In this document: piece after piece, positions 17,886-27,173 of the stretch | Numbering within the stretch: position 1 is the first letter of the stretch | Layout: the number at the start of each line of letters is the position of its first letter | NCBI GenBank assembly: GCA_020639215.1 | Contig: JACKHA010000012.1 | Span: 1-64,000, forward strand | Origin: Phycisphaeraceae bacterium | GTDB taxonomy: Bacteria > Planctomycetota > Phycisphaerae > Phycisphaerales > UBA1924 | Reading direction: 5' to 3' | Length of the DNA stretch: 64,000 nt | Translations under genes and position numbers: made by a program | Notes under the pieces: model-generated | What the model was told of the DNA's origin: nothing | Seen by the model: the letters and a program-made list of their open reading frames with translations, nothing else | Databases searched by the model: none

Positions 17886-19592
17886 CTAGTCCTGCGCCTC
17901 CACCTGGGCGACGCGGGCGATCTCGTCCGGCGTGGTCACGCCGGCGAGCACCTTCAGCTTGCCGTCCTCGACGAGCGACCGCATGCCGTTGGCGACCGCG
18001 GCCTTGCGCACCTCCGGCAGCGGCGCCAGGTTGAACGCCAGGTCGCGGATCTGCGAGTTCATCAGCATCATCTCGAAGATCGCCTTCCGCCCGCGATAGC
18101 CCGTCCGGTTGCAGTTCTCGCACCCGACGGCCTTATGGACCTTGCCAGCCCCGTCGCTGGCGCTCAGCCCGATGAGGCTCATGAACTTGGGGTCCGGGTT
18201 CGGATCGACCTGCTTGCACTTGGGGCACAGGATGCGGATGAGGCGCTGGGCCATGATCGCCTGGATCGACGAGGCGACCAGGAAGGGCTTGATGCCCATG
18301 TCCACCAGACGCGTGATGGCCGAGGGTGCGTCGTTGGTGTGCAGCGTCGAGAACACCAGGTGGCCCGTCAGCGCGGCCTGGATGGCGATCTCGCCGACCT
18401 CGCGGTCGCGGATCTCGCCGACCAGGATGATGTTGGGCGCCTGGCGGAGCATCGACCGCAGGATCTCGTGGAACCCCAGGCCGATGCCCTCCTTCACCTG
18501 GCACTGGTTGATGCCGTCGAAGTTGTACTCGACCGGGTCCTCGGCGGTGATGATCTTCTTGTCGGGCTTGTTCAGGACGTCCAGGGCCGAGTAGAGCGTG
18601 GTGGTCTTGCCCGAGCCGGTGGGCCCGGTGACCAGGAAGATGCCGTTGGGGCGCCGGATGATCCGGTTGAAGATGGCCAGGTTGTCCTCCTCGAAGCCGA
18701 GGTTGACCAGGCCGATGCGGACCGAATCGGGGCGGAGGATACGGGCCACGACCGACTCGCCGTGGTAGGCCGGGCAGGCCGAGACGCGGAAGTCGATGTC
18801 GGTGCCGTCAACGCCGAGCTTGATGCGTCCGTCCTGCGGGACGCGCTTCTCGGCGATGTTCATCGAGGCCATGAGCTTGAAGCGGCTGAGCACCGCGTTC
18901 TGCATGCGCTTGGGCAGGTTGTCGCGCTCGATGCACACGCCGTCGATGCGGTAGCGCAGGCGGACACGGTCGGCCATCGGCTCGATGTGCACGTCCGAGG
19001 CCCGCATCTTGACCGCCTCAGTGAGGATGCGGTTGCACAGGCGGACGATCGGGGCGTCCTCGCCCGCGATGTCGATCGACTTGTCCACCGAGCGGTCGAC
19101 CGACCTGTCGATCGACTCCGAAACCAGCGACTCCTTCGCCGAGACCTCGCGCTCCTTGCTCTTGAGCGTGCCCTCGATGTAGGAGCGGATCTGGCCACGA
19201 GACGCGAGCTTGGGCTCCAGCTCCACGTTGAGGCGGAAGCGGAGCTTGTCCATCAGCTCGATGTCCATCGGGTCATGGACGAGCAGCTTGAGCTTGCCGT
19301 TGGCCTTGCCCAGCGGCAGGACGAGGTTCTTCTTGATCAGGTCGTCGGGCACGAGCGAGGTGTCGATCTGGTTGGCCGCGCCGTGGGCCGACAGATCGAC
19401 GTACTCCATGCCGAACTGGTTGGCCAGGGCCTTGGCGACGGCCTCTTCGCTGGCGAAGCCGAGCTCGGTCAGCACCTCGCCGAGGCGCTTGCCCGAGCCC
19501 TTGGCGACGGCGGCGGCCTTCTCGGCCTGCTCCTTCGAGATCGTCCGCCAGGACACCAGGATGTCGCCGAGTTTCGTGCGGGATCGTGCCAT
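17886..19592 (-). CDS. pilB: second PilB/GspE-type assembly ATPase
   Basis: A 568-residue ATPase paralogous to the GspE at 14224-15978. It has an N-terminal MshEN-like domain (about 1-150), then a linker with the repetitive sequence SIDRSVDRSVDKSID near residues 160-175, then the NTPase core: GPTGSGKTTTLYSAL, TAEDPVEYNFDG, IILVGEIRDREVG and GHLVFSTLHTNDAPSA. The zinc element is complete (CPKC and CENC). The start at 19592 is the first ATG of the frame and fits the family. It is the first gene of the cluster and lies next to pilT, so it probably drives pilus extension against PilT retraction, leaving the other ATPase for the secretion-type machine. That division is inference. Confidence 0.9.
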   Translation of the reverse strand: MARSRTKLGDILVSWRTISKEQAEKAAAVAKGSGKRLGEVLTELGFASEEAVAKALANQFGMEYVDLSAHGAANQIDTSLVPDDLIKKNLVLPLGKANGKLKLLVHDPMDIELMDKLRFRLNVELEPKLASRGQIRSYIEGTLKSKEREVSAKESLVSESIDRSVDRSVDKSIDIAGEDAPIVRLCNRILTEAVKMRASDVHIEPMADRVRLRYRIDGVCIERDNLPKRMQNAVLSRFKLMASMNIAEKRVPQDGRIKLGVDGTDIDFRVSACPAYHGESVVARILRPDSVRIGLVNLGFEEDNLAIFNRIIRRPNGIFLVTGPTGSGKTTTLYSALDVLNKPDKKIITAEDPVEYNFDGINQCQVKEGIGLGFHEILRSMLRQAPNIILVGEIRDREVGEIAIQAALTGHLVFSTLHTNDAPSAITRLVDMGIKPFLVASSIQAIMAQRLIRILCPKCKQVDPNPDPKFMSLIGLSASDGAGKVHKAVGCENCNRTGYRGRKAIFEMMLMNSQIRDLAFNLAPLPEVRKAAVANGMRSLVEDGKLKVLAGVTTPDEIARVAQVEAQD

Positions 19593-19838
19593 GAACCGGT
19601 GTCACTCTCGCTCGGGTGCTGATCGGGACCGACACCCCGCCCCGGCCTGGGGGCCCGGACGACGATGCCTGGATAGGGAGAGGATGGTATCGCGCCGCAC
19701 GCCCCGCCGGGAGCCCGCGTCGGTGGGATTCACGCCCGGAGCCGCCAACAATACCGGTTCACCCCGATCGACGGGCGAAGCGACGGGCCGATCGACAGCC
19801 GTCGCGATGGGCGGATCGGCGGACGGAGACAGGACCGG

Positions 19839-20636
19839 ATGGCGGGTTCGAACGGACATGTCGAGATGAAGCCTTCCAAGAGCCACCCAGCCGGCGCCGA
19901 ACGCGGCGGGCCGCCGCGTTTGCTGATCACCGCCGGCCCGACCCAGGAGCCGATCGACGCCGTCCGGTACATCGGGAACCGCTCGTCCGGGCGGCTTGGC
20001 GTGTCGCTGGCAGAAGAGGCCGCCCGTGAGGGGTGGCGCGTGACGCTCCTGCTGGGCCCGACGCCGCGGCAGCCTGCCGATTCGCGGATCGACCTCCACC
20101 GGTTCCGAACGACGGCGGACCTGCAGGCCCTGCTGGGCCAGCACCTGCCCCACTGCGACGTGCTGGTCATGGCGGCGGCCGTAGCCGACTATCGCCCGAA
20201 GATCGACGCCGCGACCCTGGGCGGAAAGCGTCGGCGGGTGGCCGAGGGTCTGACGATCGAACTCGAGGCCACGCCGGACCTTCTGGCCGGGTGCGCGGCC
20301 AGCCGGCGGGCGGACCAGACCCTGGTCGGCTTCGCTTTGGAGCCCCGCCAGGAGATGGTCGCCTCGGCCCGACGGAAACTGACGCGGAAGAAAGTGGATC
20401 TGATCGTCGCCAATCCTCTCGAAACGATGGACGCCGAGACGATCGAGGCCACCGTTTTCGGGGATGAGCCGACCGGCCTTGCCGGCGGGCGATCCACCCC
20501 CGGCCCGATCGCCAAGACGGCGTTCGCCGGGTGGCTGCTTGGGGTGATCGGTGAGGTTCGGGAGCGGATGGCTCCCACAACAGGGGATGGCGCTGGCGAG
20601 GCGACTTCCGCTCGGAGCGACCATGCCAGACGGTGA
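19839..20636 (+). CDS. coaB: phosphopantothenate-cysteine ligase (CoaB, stand-alone)
   Basis: A 265-residue enzyme of coenzyme A synthesis that joins cysteine to 4'-phosphopantothenate. It matches only the CoaB half of the usual bifunctional CoaBC. The visible signatures are LLITAGPTQEPIDAVRYIGNRSSG at residues 28-51 (nucleotide-binding region), VLVMAAAVADYRPK, KLTRKKVDLIVANPL (the ANP motif) and IAKTAFAGWLL. The CoaC decarboxylase half is absent here and must be encoded elsewhere. The start at 19839 has AGGA with good spacing; an ATG nine codons in is an alternative. It is divergent from pilB, and its 3' end overlaps the next gene by 14 bases, which suggests co-translation. Confidence 0.88.
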   Translation: MAGSNGHVEMKPSKSHPAGAERGGPPRLLITAGPTQEPIDAVRYIGNRSSGRLGVSLAEEAAREGWRVTLLLGPTPRQPADSRIDLHRFRTTADLQALLGQHLPHCDVLVMAAAVADYRPKIDAATLGGKRRRVAEGLTIELEATPDLLAGCAASRRADQTLVGFALEPRQEMVASARRKLTRKKVDLIVANPLETMDAETIEATVFGDEPTGLAGGRSTPGPIAKTAFAGWLLGVIGEVRERMAPTTGDGAGEATSARSDHARR

Positions 20637-22881
20637 CCAGCACGGCGGACCAGGGAATCAGGGTGGCGATTGGCAACCCCCGACTCGGCGCGGGCCGAGG
20701 CCGGTGCGGGTCAGCCCGCCGGGTAGTGGCGGGCCGGGCGGTGGGCCGGGGGGCGGCGCGCCGCGCGGGCCGCGGCAAGGGGGATCGCGATCCGGGTTCG
20801 GCGGCGGCTACGGCGCCGGGTTCGGGTCCGGGGGTCCGGGGCGTGGGCCGCGATCGGGATTTGGGCCGGGCGGGGGGCGCGGGCCCCGGATGGGTGGCGG
20901 CTTTGGCGGTGGGCCTCGGCCGGGGCCGGGGCCGCGGCGTGAGGCTGGTCCGGGCCAGGGGTTCGATGGGCCGCGCGGGCCGCGCCAGGAGCGGACGCCG
21001 CCGCTGCGGGTGCTGTACCAGGACGAGGCGATCCTCGCGGTTGAGAAGCCGGCGGGGATGGCGTTGTCGGTGCCGCCCGGCAAGCCGCGGCGACCCGGGA
21101 CGCTGACCCTGCAGGATCAGGTGCTCGAGTACGTGCGGAGCGAGGGCGGTCGCAAGGCCGGGGCGTGGGGCGTTCACGACCTGGACCGCGAGGCGTCGGG
21201 GATCGTGGTGTTCGCGCGGAGCCCGGCGGCGGCGGAGTCGGTGCGCTCGGCGTTCGGATCGAAGAAGGGCGATGCGATCTACCTGGCGGTGGTGGATGGC
21301 GTGGTCGGTGCGGGGCCGCGAGTTGTGATGGAGAGCGGCGGCGTGCCGCACGATTCGTCGGGCGACGCCGATGGCGAGTCCGCGAAGGGCGACGACACGC
21401 GCGACGACGCGGGTGATGGCGAGTCGAGCGGCGATGACAGTGGTCGTGGCGGACCGGCGACGCAGGATCGCCCGTTCACCGGCACAGTTCGTTCGTTCGT
21501 GCGGCGCGTGGGGCCGCGGGTCGAGAGCATCCCGCCGGACGAGTTCACCGGGGATCGTTCGGGCGGGAAGCGTGTCGAGACGCCGCGATTGGCGATCACG
21601 CACTACCGGGTGGTGGCGTCGGGGCACGGTCGGACGCTGATGCGGCTTCGGCTCAAGAGCCCGCGGATGCACCAGGCGCGGGTGCACATGCGCGACCTGC
21701 GCCATCCGGTGACGGGCGATTCGTTCTACGGCGCGGGCGAGCGGGTCGGTCGCACGATGCTGCACCTGGCGGAGATCACGTTCCCGCACCCGACGACGCA
21801 CAAGGCGGTGCGTCTGTCCAGCCCGGCACCGGCGTCGTTCTGGCAGGCGGTTGGGGCCGAGGCGCCGGCGGAGGCGGGGTCGATTCGGGCGAAGGTGCGG
21901 GAGGCGGGAGCGCCGGGTCGTGGCGCTGATGCGGCGGGCGAGTCGCACGCGGCGTCGGCCACGGCGGGCGCTTCATCGGAAGCCGCGGGCATTGTTGGGG
22001 CGGGCGAAGCCGGCGACGCCGATCGCGGCTGGGAGCACGTGGCCGAGTGGTACGACGCGCTCGTGGCGGGAAAGAACAACGACCTGCAGGACGAGGTGGT
22101 CACGCCCGGCGTGCTGCGCCTGCTGGAACCGCGGCGTGGTCAGCGGGTGCTGGACGTGGCGTGCGGGCCGGGCGAACTGGTGCTGCGCCTGGCGGGCATG
22201 GGGGTTGAGGCGGTGGGTGTGGATGCGGCACCGCGGATGATCGAGATCGCGCGCCATCGCGCCGAGCAGGCGAGGCCGCGGGTTGCTCAAGCGCCCGGGC
22301 ACGAAGGCGCCGGTGGCAGCGCGAACGCCGATGCGATCGCGCGTTTCGAGGTCGCCGATGCCCGATCGCTTCGCGACGGGCTGCGCGACGATGCGCCGTT
22401 CGACGCGGTCACCTGCGTCATGGCGCTGATGAACATCGACGACCTGGGCGCGACGCTCGAGGGCGTCGCGTCGCTGCTGAAGCCCGGCGGGCGCTTCGTC
22501 GCGGTCGTGCTGCACCCGGCGTTCCGGTCGCCCGGCGTCACGACCTGGGGCTGGGCGTCGCAGGCGGTGTCCGCCGGCGGTCGGGGCGGCATGGCCCACC
22601 GCCAGTACCGGCGCGTCGATGCCTACCTCTCGCACGCCACCAGCGACGTGACCATGAACCCCGGCTCGGTGGCGCGCGGCGAGGCGCCGGTCGTGACGCA
22701 CACGCACCACCGCCCGATCGGGGCGTACGTCTCGATGCTGGGCCGGGCCGGGATGCTGGTGGACTGCCTGGAGGAGTGGGCCAGCCCGCGCCGCAGCCAG
22801 GCGGGGCCAAGGGCCGCGGAGGAGGATCGGGCCCGCCGGGAGATCCCGATCTTCATGGCGGTGCGGGCGGTCAGGCGATAG
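20623..22881 (+). CDS. RluA-family pseudouridine synthase fused to a SAM-dependent methyltransferase
   Basis: A 752-residue multidomain protein. Residues 1-125 are a Gly/Arg/Pro-rich disordered region of the kind often found in RNA-binding proteins. Residues about 126-415 are an RluA-type pseudouridine synthase: HDLDREASG (185-193) holds the catalytic Asp188, YLAVVDG follows, and HQARVHMRDLRHPVTGDSFYG completes the family pattern. An acidic insertion interrupts the domain near 245-280. The usual HRLD arginine is Asp here. After an Ala-rich linker, residues about 475-752 form a class I methyltransferase with RVLDVACGPGE and VEAVGVDAAPRM. The start at 20623 has CGGAG upstream. The likely target is RNA, but which one cannot be told. 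A lost stop between two genes is unlikely given the continuous frame and linker. Confidence 0.8.
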   Translation: MPDGDQHGGPGNQGGDWQPPTRRGPRPVRVSPPGSGGPGGGPGGGAPRGPRQGGSRSGFGGGYGAGFGSGGPGRGPRSGFGPGGGRGPRMGGGFGGGPRPGPGPRREAGPGQGFDGPRGPRQERTPPLRVLYQDEAILAVEKPAGMALSVPPGKPRRPGTLTLQDQVLEYVRSEGGRKAGAWGVHDLDREASGIVVFARSPAAAESVRSAFGSKKGDAIYLAVVDGVVGAGPRVVMESGGVPHDSSGDADGESAKGDDTRDDAGDGESSGDDSGRGGPATQDRPFTGTVRSFVRRVGPRVESIPPDEFTGDRSGGKRVETPRLAITHYRVVASGHGRTLMRLRLKSPRMHQARVHMRDLRHPVTGDSFYGAGERVGRTMLHLAEITFPHPTTHKAVRLSSPAPASFWQAVGAEAPAEAGSIRAKVREAGAPGRGADAAGESHAASATAGASSEAAGIVGAGEAGDADRGWEHVAEWYDALVAGKNNDLQDEVVTPGVLRLLEPRRGQRVLDVACGPGELVLRLAGMGVEAVGVDAAPRMIEIARHRAEQARPRVAQAPGHEGAGGSANADAIARFEVADARSLRDGLRDDAPFDAVTCVMALMNIDDLGATLEGVASLLKPGGRFVAVVLHPAFRSPGVTTWGWASQAVSAGGRGGMAHRQYRRVDAYLSHATSDVTMNPGSVARGEAPVVTHTHHRPIGAYVSMLGRAGMLVDCLEEWASPRRSQAGPRAAEEDRARREIPIFMAVRAVRR

Positions 22882-22898
22882 CGACGCGGGGCATCGCG

Positions 22899-23171
22899 AT
22901 GCTGTTCATGGTCATCGAGCACTTCGAGGACGGACGGGCGGCGGAGGTGTACCGGCGTTTCCGCGAGCGGGGTCGGATGGCTCCGGACGACGTGCGGTAT
23001 GTAGCCAGTTGGGTCGACACCGACTTCCGGCGGTGCTTCCAGGTGATGGAAGCGCCGTCGCGGGCGTCGCTGCAGGCGTGGATGGACGCGTGGAGCGACC
23101 TGGTGCGGTTCGACGTGGCGGAGGTGCGCACGTCGGCCCAGGCCGCGGCGATCATGGACGCCGACGCGTGA
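22899..23171 (+). CDS. DUF3303-like small protein
   Basis: A 90-residue soluble protein resembling the DUF3303 family: it opens with MLFMVIEHF, has VYRRFRERGRM in the first third, RCFQVMEA in the middle and a DLVRFDVAEV segment near the end. The family is thought to be a ferredoxin-like dimeric barrel of unknown function. It starts 17 bases after the pseudouridine synthase fusion, so co-transcription is likely. A second ATG three codons inside is possible as the start. Confidence 0.7.
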   Translation: MLFMVIEHFEDGRAAEVYRRFRERGRMAPDDVRYVASWVDTDFRRCFQVMEAPSRASLQAWMDAWSDLVRFDVAEVRTSAQAAAIMDADA

Positions 23172-23189
23172 CGCCGGGCTCGACCCGCC

Positions 23190-23618
23190 TCACACCGCCT
23201 CCATCTGGCGGATGCGCTTGGCCTGCTTGACGTTCTCGACGCACTGGCGGAGGCGTTCGCGGATCTCGCGGGGCTGGGCGATGGCGCGGAGGTGCAGCAC
23301 CGGGGTCGCGTGATCGGTGGTGGCGATCCAGATCGTGCCGAGATTGACCATGCGCTCGATCGGGGTCTGGGTGACGGCCGAGTCGCGGACGCGGTACAGC
23401 TCGACTTCCTCGAGGCGGCGGGAAACCACGCCCCACTCCATGCGCAGACGCTCGGTGGTGAGCGTCATCCGCATGGACCTGGTGACGAGCAACCGGTGGA
23501 TCGCCAGGAACACGGGGATGATGAGCCAGCAGAACAGGATGCTCAGGACGAAGAAGCGGAAGTTGCTCCACTGGCTGGGCGTGCCCTGCCAGACGAGTTG
23601 CTCGTGGGGCGGCTCCAT
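23190..23618 (-). CDS. bacterial PH-domain (YdbS-like) membrane protein
   Basis: A 142-residue protein with a membrane hairpin at about residues 20-42 (FFVLSILFCWLIIPVFLAIHR), then a bacterial PH domain of the DUF304/YdbS type: TLTTERLRMEWGV, RRLEEVELYRVRDSAV and LGTIWIAT form the expected beta strands. A C-terminal helix follows. These proteins are thought to be membrane-associated, with no defined reaction. It is convergent with the DUF3303 gene and lies downstream of the PilZ gene on the same strand. Confidence 0.72.
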   Translation of the reverse strand: MEPPHEQLVWQGTPSQWSNFRFFVLSILFCWLIIPVFLAIHRLLVTRSMRMTLTTERLRMEWGVVSRRLEEVELYRVRDSAVTQTPIERMVNLGTIWIATTDHATPVLHLRAIAQPREIRERLRQCVENVKQAKRIRQMEAV

Positions 23619-23710
23619 CGCCCGAGTCTACAGCGGTGCCCGTGCGGGCGAAGGGGCCCTTGCCGGCTTCCGCGCGGATTCGCCGTTGTGGAGGCGTGAT
23701 CGGACCCGCG

Positions 23711-24124
23711 TCACGCCGCGCGACGCAGGAGGCCGGCCGCCAGCGTGTCGAGCAGGCGGTGGCGATCGGCGGCGTCGGCGAAGGACGTGAAGGCGGCGGC
23801 CATGCGGACGGGGCCGGGCACGCCGTCGTTGTCGGTCCAGACGATGCGCCCCATGGCCTCGACCGAGGGCGGGCCGTCGTCGAGGGTGATGGCGTCCGGG
23901 TTCAGGCTTCGCGGGAGCCAGCGGGGCAGGTTGACGCGGAGCGTGACGGGCGTGCCGGGGGGCAGGGCCTCGTCGAGTTCGAACTGGGCGCCGCCCTCGG
24001 CGATGTCGTAGGCGTGTCCCTCGAGGGTGCGATCGGCCCCGGCGATCTTGACCTCCACGCCCGTGTACATGGGCAGGGTGGCGAATCGCTCGTGGCGGCG
24101 GCGGTTGGTGGTTGGGGCGAGCAT
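23711..24124 (-). CDS. PilZ-domain protein (putative cyclic-di-GMP receptor)
   Basis: A 137-residue single-domain protein. The first c-di-GMP ligand motif, RxxxR, is present as RRHER at about residues 10-14. The second motif, normally D/N-x-S-x-x-G, reads DIAEGG, with Ala in place of Ser, so binding may be altered. Further strands (TPVTLRVNLP, GRIVWTD and AAAFTSF) match PilZ. The start at 24124 has a GGAG nine bases upstream and begins just before the RxxxR motif; the longer open frame upstream is basic and has no ribosome site. The gene lies near but outside the pilus cluster; a link to motility is only suggestive. Confidence 0.75.
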   Translation of the reverse strand: MLAPTTNRRRHERFATLPMYTGVEVKIAGADRTLEGHAYDIAEGGAQFELDEALPPGTPVTLRVNLPRWLPRSLNPDAITLDDGPPSVEAMGRIVWTDNDGVPGPVRMAAAFTSFADAADRHRLLDTLAAGLLRRAA

Positions 24125-24314
24125 GGGACGGCTCCGTTTGAGAGGGCACGTCCGGTATCGGCGCGGGAGGGGTGCGGCTTCAGCGTTCGGGCGGAAAGAG
24201 CGCGTTTGGTGCAGGAACGTGGGAGGCGTCCGATGGTGGCGCGAGATGTGCGCGTGGAGGGAGAACCGCGGGCTGGCGCCGCGCGGCTCGTGTGCGCGTC
24301 GGGCGTCGATGGAC

Positions 24315-27173
24315 TCAGCGGCCGCCGGGGGCGTCGGGGCCGGCGGGCTGGGGTCCCGCGGCGTCACCGCCGCCGGATCCGTCGCCATCGCCCTGGGTTG
24401 GGGCGGGCGGGGGCGGCGGTGGCGCGGTGACGTGCTGGAGCAGCTCGTCGGCGGGGGCCGGGATCGCGGCCAGCTGGATGACGTTGTTCTGGCGGGTGTA
24501 GTAGCGGGCGAAGGCCTCGCGGACGACCTGGGGGGTCATGTTGCGGTAGCGCTGCGGGCTGGACTGGAACGCGCGCGCGTCGCGCCCCCGAAACGTCGCG
24601 ACCGAGAGGATGTCCCACCAGCCGGTCGCGGAGCCGACGGAGGTTTCCTGGTCTCGGGCCAGGTCCTCGGCGGCGGCGCCGACCTCTTCGAGCGTGGGGC
24701 CGTCGGTGGCGAAACGCTGGAACATCCCGTCGACCGTCTGGCAGTATCGGGCCCAGGCCTCTTCGTCGTGGTCGCCCTGGACCACGTAGTACATGAAGGA
24801 GGTGCCGGGGAACTGCTGGAGGAAGTTGATGTTGAACGACCCGCCGCCGGGCAGGCCCAGGAGGGGGGCCTCGCCGACAAGTCGGGCGTTGAGGATGTTC
24901 ATCGCGACCTTGAGGGCCTCGGCGTCGGCGTCCTCCTGCTCGCAGACGTAGAAGCCCTTGACGTAGATGCCGGCCCGAGTGCCCATGGACTGGACCTCGG
25001 CGGTGCCGACGTGGGGCAGCGGGTTCAGGACATTTGCCCGGAGCTCGGAGAACGTGCTCGTCGAGATCCGCGGGCGATCGGGGAGGCTGGCGACGTAGTA
25101 CCTGAGGGCGTCGAGGGCCTCCTCGAGGGGGATGTCGCCGGTGATGGCGACCTCCATCGGAGCCAGGGCGACGCGGCGCGACCAGGCGCGGGTGTCGTCA
25201 ACGGTCAGGTGCGAGGCCATGTCGGGGGTCGGGGGGCGGACGCGGGCCTCGCCGGGAACGTACATGGTCTCGTTGAGCAGGTGGGTGAAGGTGTCGCCCA
25301 GATCGATCCCCAGGGCGGGCGCGCCCGATTCGACGCCACGGGCGTAAAGCTCGACCTGCTCGGCGTTGGGCTCGGAGCGGGTGAGCATGGCGTGGAAGCG
25401 CTGCATGTAGGCGTTGAAGAACTGGCGGTTGGTGGGCACGGCGATGCGGTAGTAGTCGCCCAGGCCGATGGACTGCATGCGGACGGATGAGGGGCGGAGC
25501 AGGGCCTGGAGCTTCGCCGACGCCATGTCGGGCAGTTCCATCACCTCCCAGGAGCGTCCGACGAGTTCGGACAGGCCGCGGGTCGAGGCGTCTTCGAGGA
25601 GCTGGCCGCCGGCAAGGCTGGCGGAAAACTCGACGCCGCCGGGCTGGCGGCCCTGCATCTGGCGGAAGTGGAATCGGACGCCGTTGGAGAGCCAGCCGGA
25701 CCAGACCTGGGTCTCGGGGTCCTGAGCCATCTCAACGACTTCGCCCGGCGTGGGGAGAGTCGGGGCCAGGAGCCAGGGGCGGACGAGCTCGAGCGCGGGC
25801 TCGGGCATCTGGGCCCAGGCGGCCTGGGCGGCCTGCGCCACGGCCTGTTCCGTGGGCGCGCCGGGCTGGGCGGGGATGGCCAGGACCATCGCGGACACGC
25901 CGGGGTCGATGTAGCGTCCGAAGGCCCACTCGGCGTCGTCGGCGCCGATGTTGCGGATCTGGGCGAAGAGCAGTTCGAGGCGCTGGGCCGCAGACGGGCC
26001 GCCGCGAGACCCGACAAGGGCGTCGGCGAGCGTGGCGGCGGGGCCCGTGGTCTCGGCTTGCGTCTGGGCTTCGAGCTCGGCGGCCATGGCGATGAGCGAC
26101 TCGCCGACGTCGGCGGTCTCGATGCCGTGGATGCGGATTCGGTTGGCCTCGGTGATAGCGGCGGTGAGGACTTCGCTCCAGTTGGCGGCGTCGCCCGTAG
26201 CGTGGAAGGCCGTCCAGCGGAGGCCCTCGGGGCCGTCGAGCGTGTCGCAGGTGGCGGCGGAGAAGGGGACCTTGTCCTTGGTGAGGCGGACCTGGGCGAT
26301 GTTCTCGAGCACGTCGAGCGCGACGTGGGCGACGAGTTCAGCGCGGATCGCGCGGACGGAGTCGGCGTTGGCGTTGGGGGCCGCGGAGACGAGGCTGAAG
26401 ACGGGGGTGGAGATGCCGGGGTCCTCGATGATGATCGGGGCGGCGGGACGGGTCCACGACGCGGCGGGGGTCGCGGGCGAGGCGGGGCGCGGGACGCGGG
26501 CGAGCGAGCCGAAGGCGGCGCGGACCTGGCCCACGAGGGCCTCGGCGTCGCCGGGGGCGACGACGATGAGCGTGGCGTTGGACGGGACGTACCAGCGTTG
26601 GGCGAAGGCCTGGATCGCGTCGGGCGAAAGGGCGCGGACGGCGTCGGGCATGCCGGCGGCGGGACGGCGCACCGCCCGCGAGGTCGGCATGAGGCGGCGC
26701 ATCGCCAGCATGTGGACCCGCTGTTCGGCCGGGACGCGGGCGAGCGACTCGGCGGCGGCGACCTTGGCGGCCGCGAGCGCGTCGGCGCGGATCGCCTGGC
26801 CCGTGATGAGCGTCGAGAACGCAGAGAGACGCCCGGCGAGGCCGGAAGCGTCGGCGAGGTTGAGCGAGACGACCGCGTGGTCGCCGGCGACGCTGGTGCT
26901 CGCGTCGGAGCCGACGGCGGCGCGGGCGGCCTGGGCGGCGACGTCGGCGGTGCCGTACTGGTTCTCGGTCTCGTGGACGAGCCCGGCGTCGACGATGAGG
27001 CGGACGGCGGCGCCGCGCGAGGGGTCGTCGATGGGGACGACGAGGTAGCGAAGGCCGTTGTCGAGGGTGCCGCTGGTGACGCGGGGGTCGGCCTCGAAGC
27101 CCTGCGCGACGGCGCGCGGGGCGAGGAGGGCCAGGAGCATCAGGGCGGCAAGAGCGGCGAACTGGCGAAGCAT
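24315..27173 (-). CDS. exported M16 (insulinase-like) protein lacking the zinc motif
   Basis: A 952-residue secreted or periplasmic protein with a signal peptide at residues 1-23. Two M16-type halves are visible: the first begins with TLDNGLRYLVVPIDDPSRGAA, the second near residue 500 with LSNGVRFHFRQMQGRQPG and EFSASLAGGQLLEDA. Active M16 peptidases carry HxxEH in the first half; the corresponding helix here reads NQYGTADVAAQAAR, with neither histidine nor glutamate. This resembles the inactive partner subunits of M16 pairs. The C-terminus is a Pro/Gly-rich tail. No active partner is adjacent. Confidence 0.75.
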   Translation of the reverse strand: MLRQFAALAALMLLALLAPRAVAQGFEADPRVTSGTLDNGLRYLVVPIDDPSRGAAVRLIVDAGLVHETENQYGTADVAAQAARAAVGSDASTSVAGDHAVVSLNLADASGLAGRLSAFSTLITGQAIRADALAAAKVAAAESLARVPAEQRVHMLAMRRLMPTSRAVRRPAAGMPDAVRALSPDAIQAFAQRWYVPSNATLIVVAPGDAEALVGQVRAAFGSLARVPRPASPATPAASWTRPAAPIIIEDPGISTPVFSLVSAAPNANADSVRAIRAELVAHVALDVLENIAQVRLTKDKVPFSAATCDTLDGPEGLRWTAFHATGDAANWSEVLTAAITEANRIRIHGIETADVGESLIAMAAELEAQTQAETTGPAATLADALVGSRGGPSAAQRLELLFAQIRNIGADDAEWAFGRYIDPGVSAMVLAIPAQPGAPTEQAVAQAAQAAWAQMPEPALELVRPWLLAPTLPTPGEVVEMAQDPETQVWSGWLSNGVRFHFRQMQGRQPGGVEFSASLAGGQLLEDASTRGLSELVGRSWEVMELPDMASAKLQALLRPSSVRMQSIGLGDYYRIAVPTNRQFFNAYMQRFHAMLTRSEPNAEQVELYARGVESGAPALGIDLGDTFTHLLNETMYVPGEARVRPPTPDMASHLTVDDTRAWSRRVALAPMEVAITGDIPLEEALDALRYYVASLPDRPRISTSTFSELRANVLNPLPHVGTAEVQSMGTRAGIYVKGFYVCEQEDADAEALKVAMNILNARLVGEAPLLGLPGGGSFNINFLQQFPGTSFMYYVVQGDHDEEAWARYCQTVDGMFQRFATDGPTLEEVGAAAEDLARDQETSVGSATGWWDILSVATFRGRDARAFQSSPQRYRNMTPQVVREAFARYYTRQNNVIQLAAIPAPADELLQHVTAPPPPPPAPTQGDGDGSGGGDAAGPQPAGPDAPGGR

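Noticed and set aside
19843..19856. GGGTTCGAAC sequence resembling a tRNA T arm
   Set aside because: It is the beginning of the coaB coding region (MAGSNG), with no cloverleaf.
20700..20960. Gly/Arg/Pro-rich repetitive stretch, considered as a repeat region or a separate gene
   Set aside because: It is in frame with the pseudouridine synthase domain, follows a good ribosome site, and reads as a disordered N-terminal extension.
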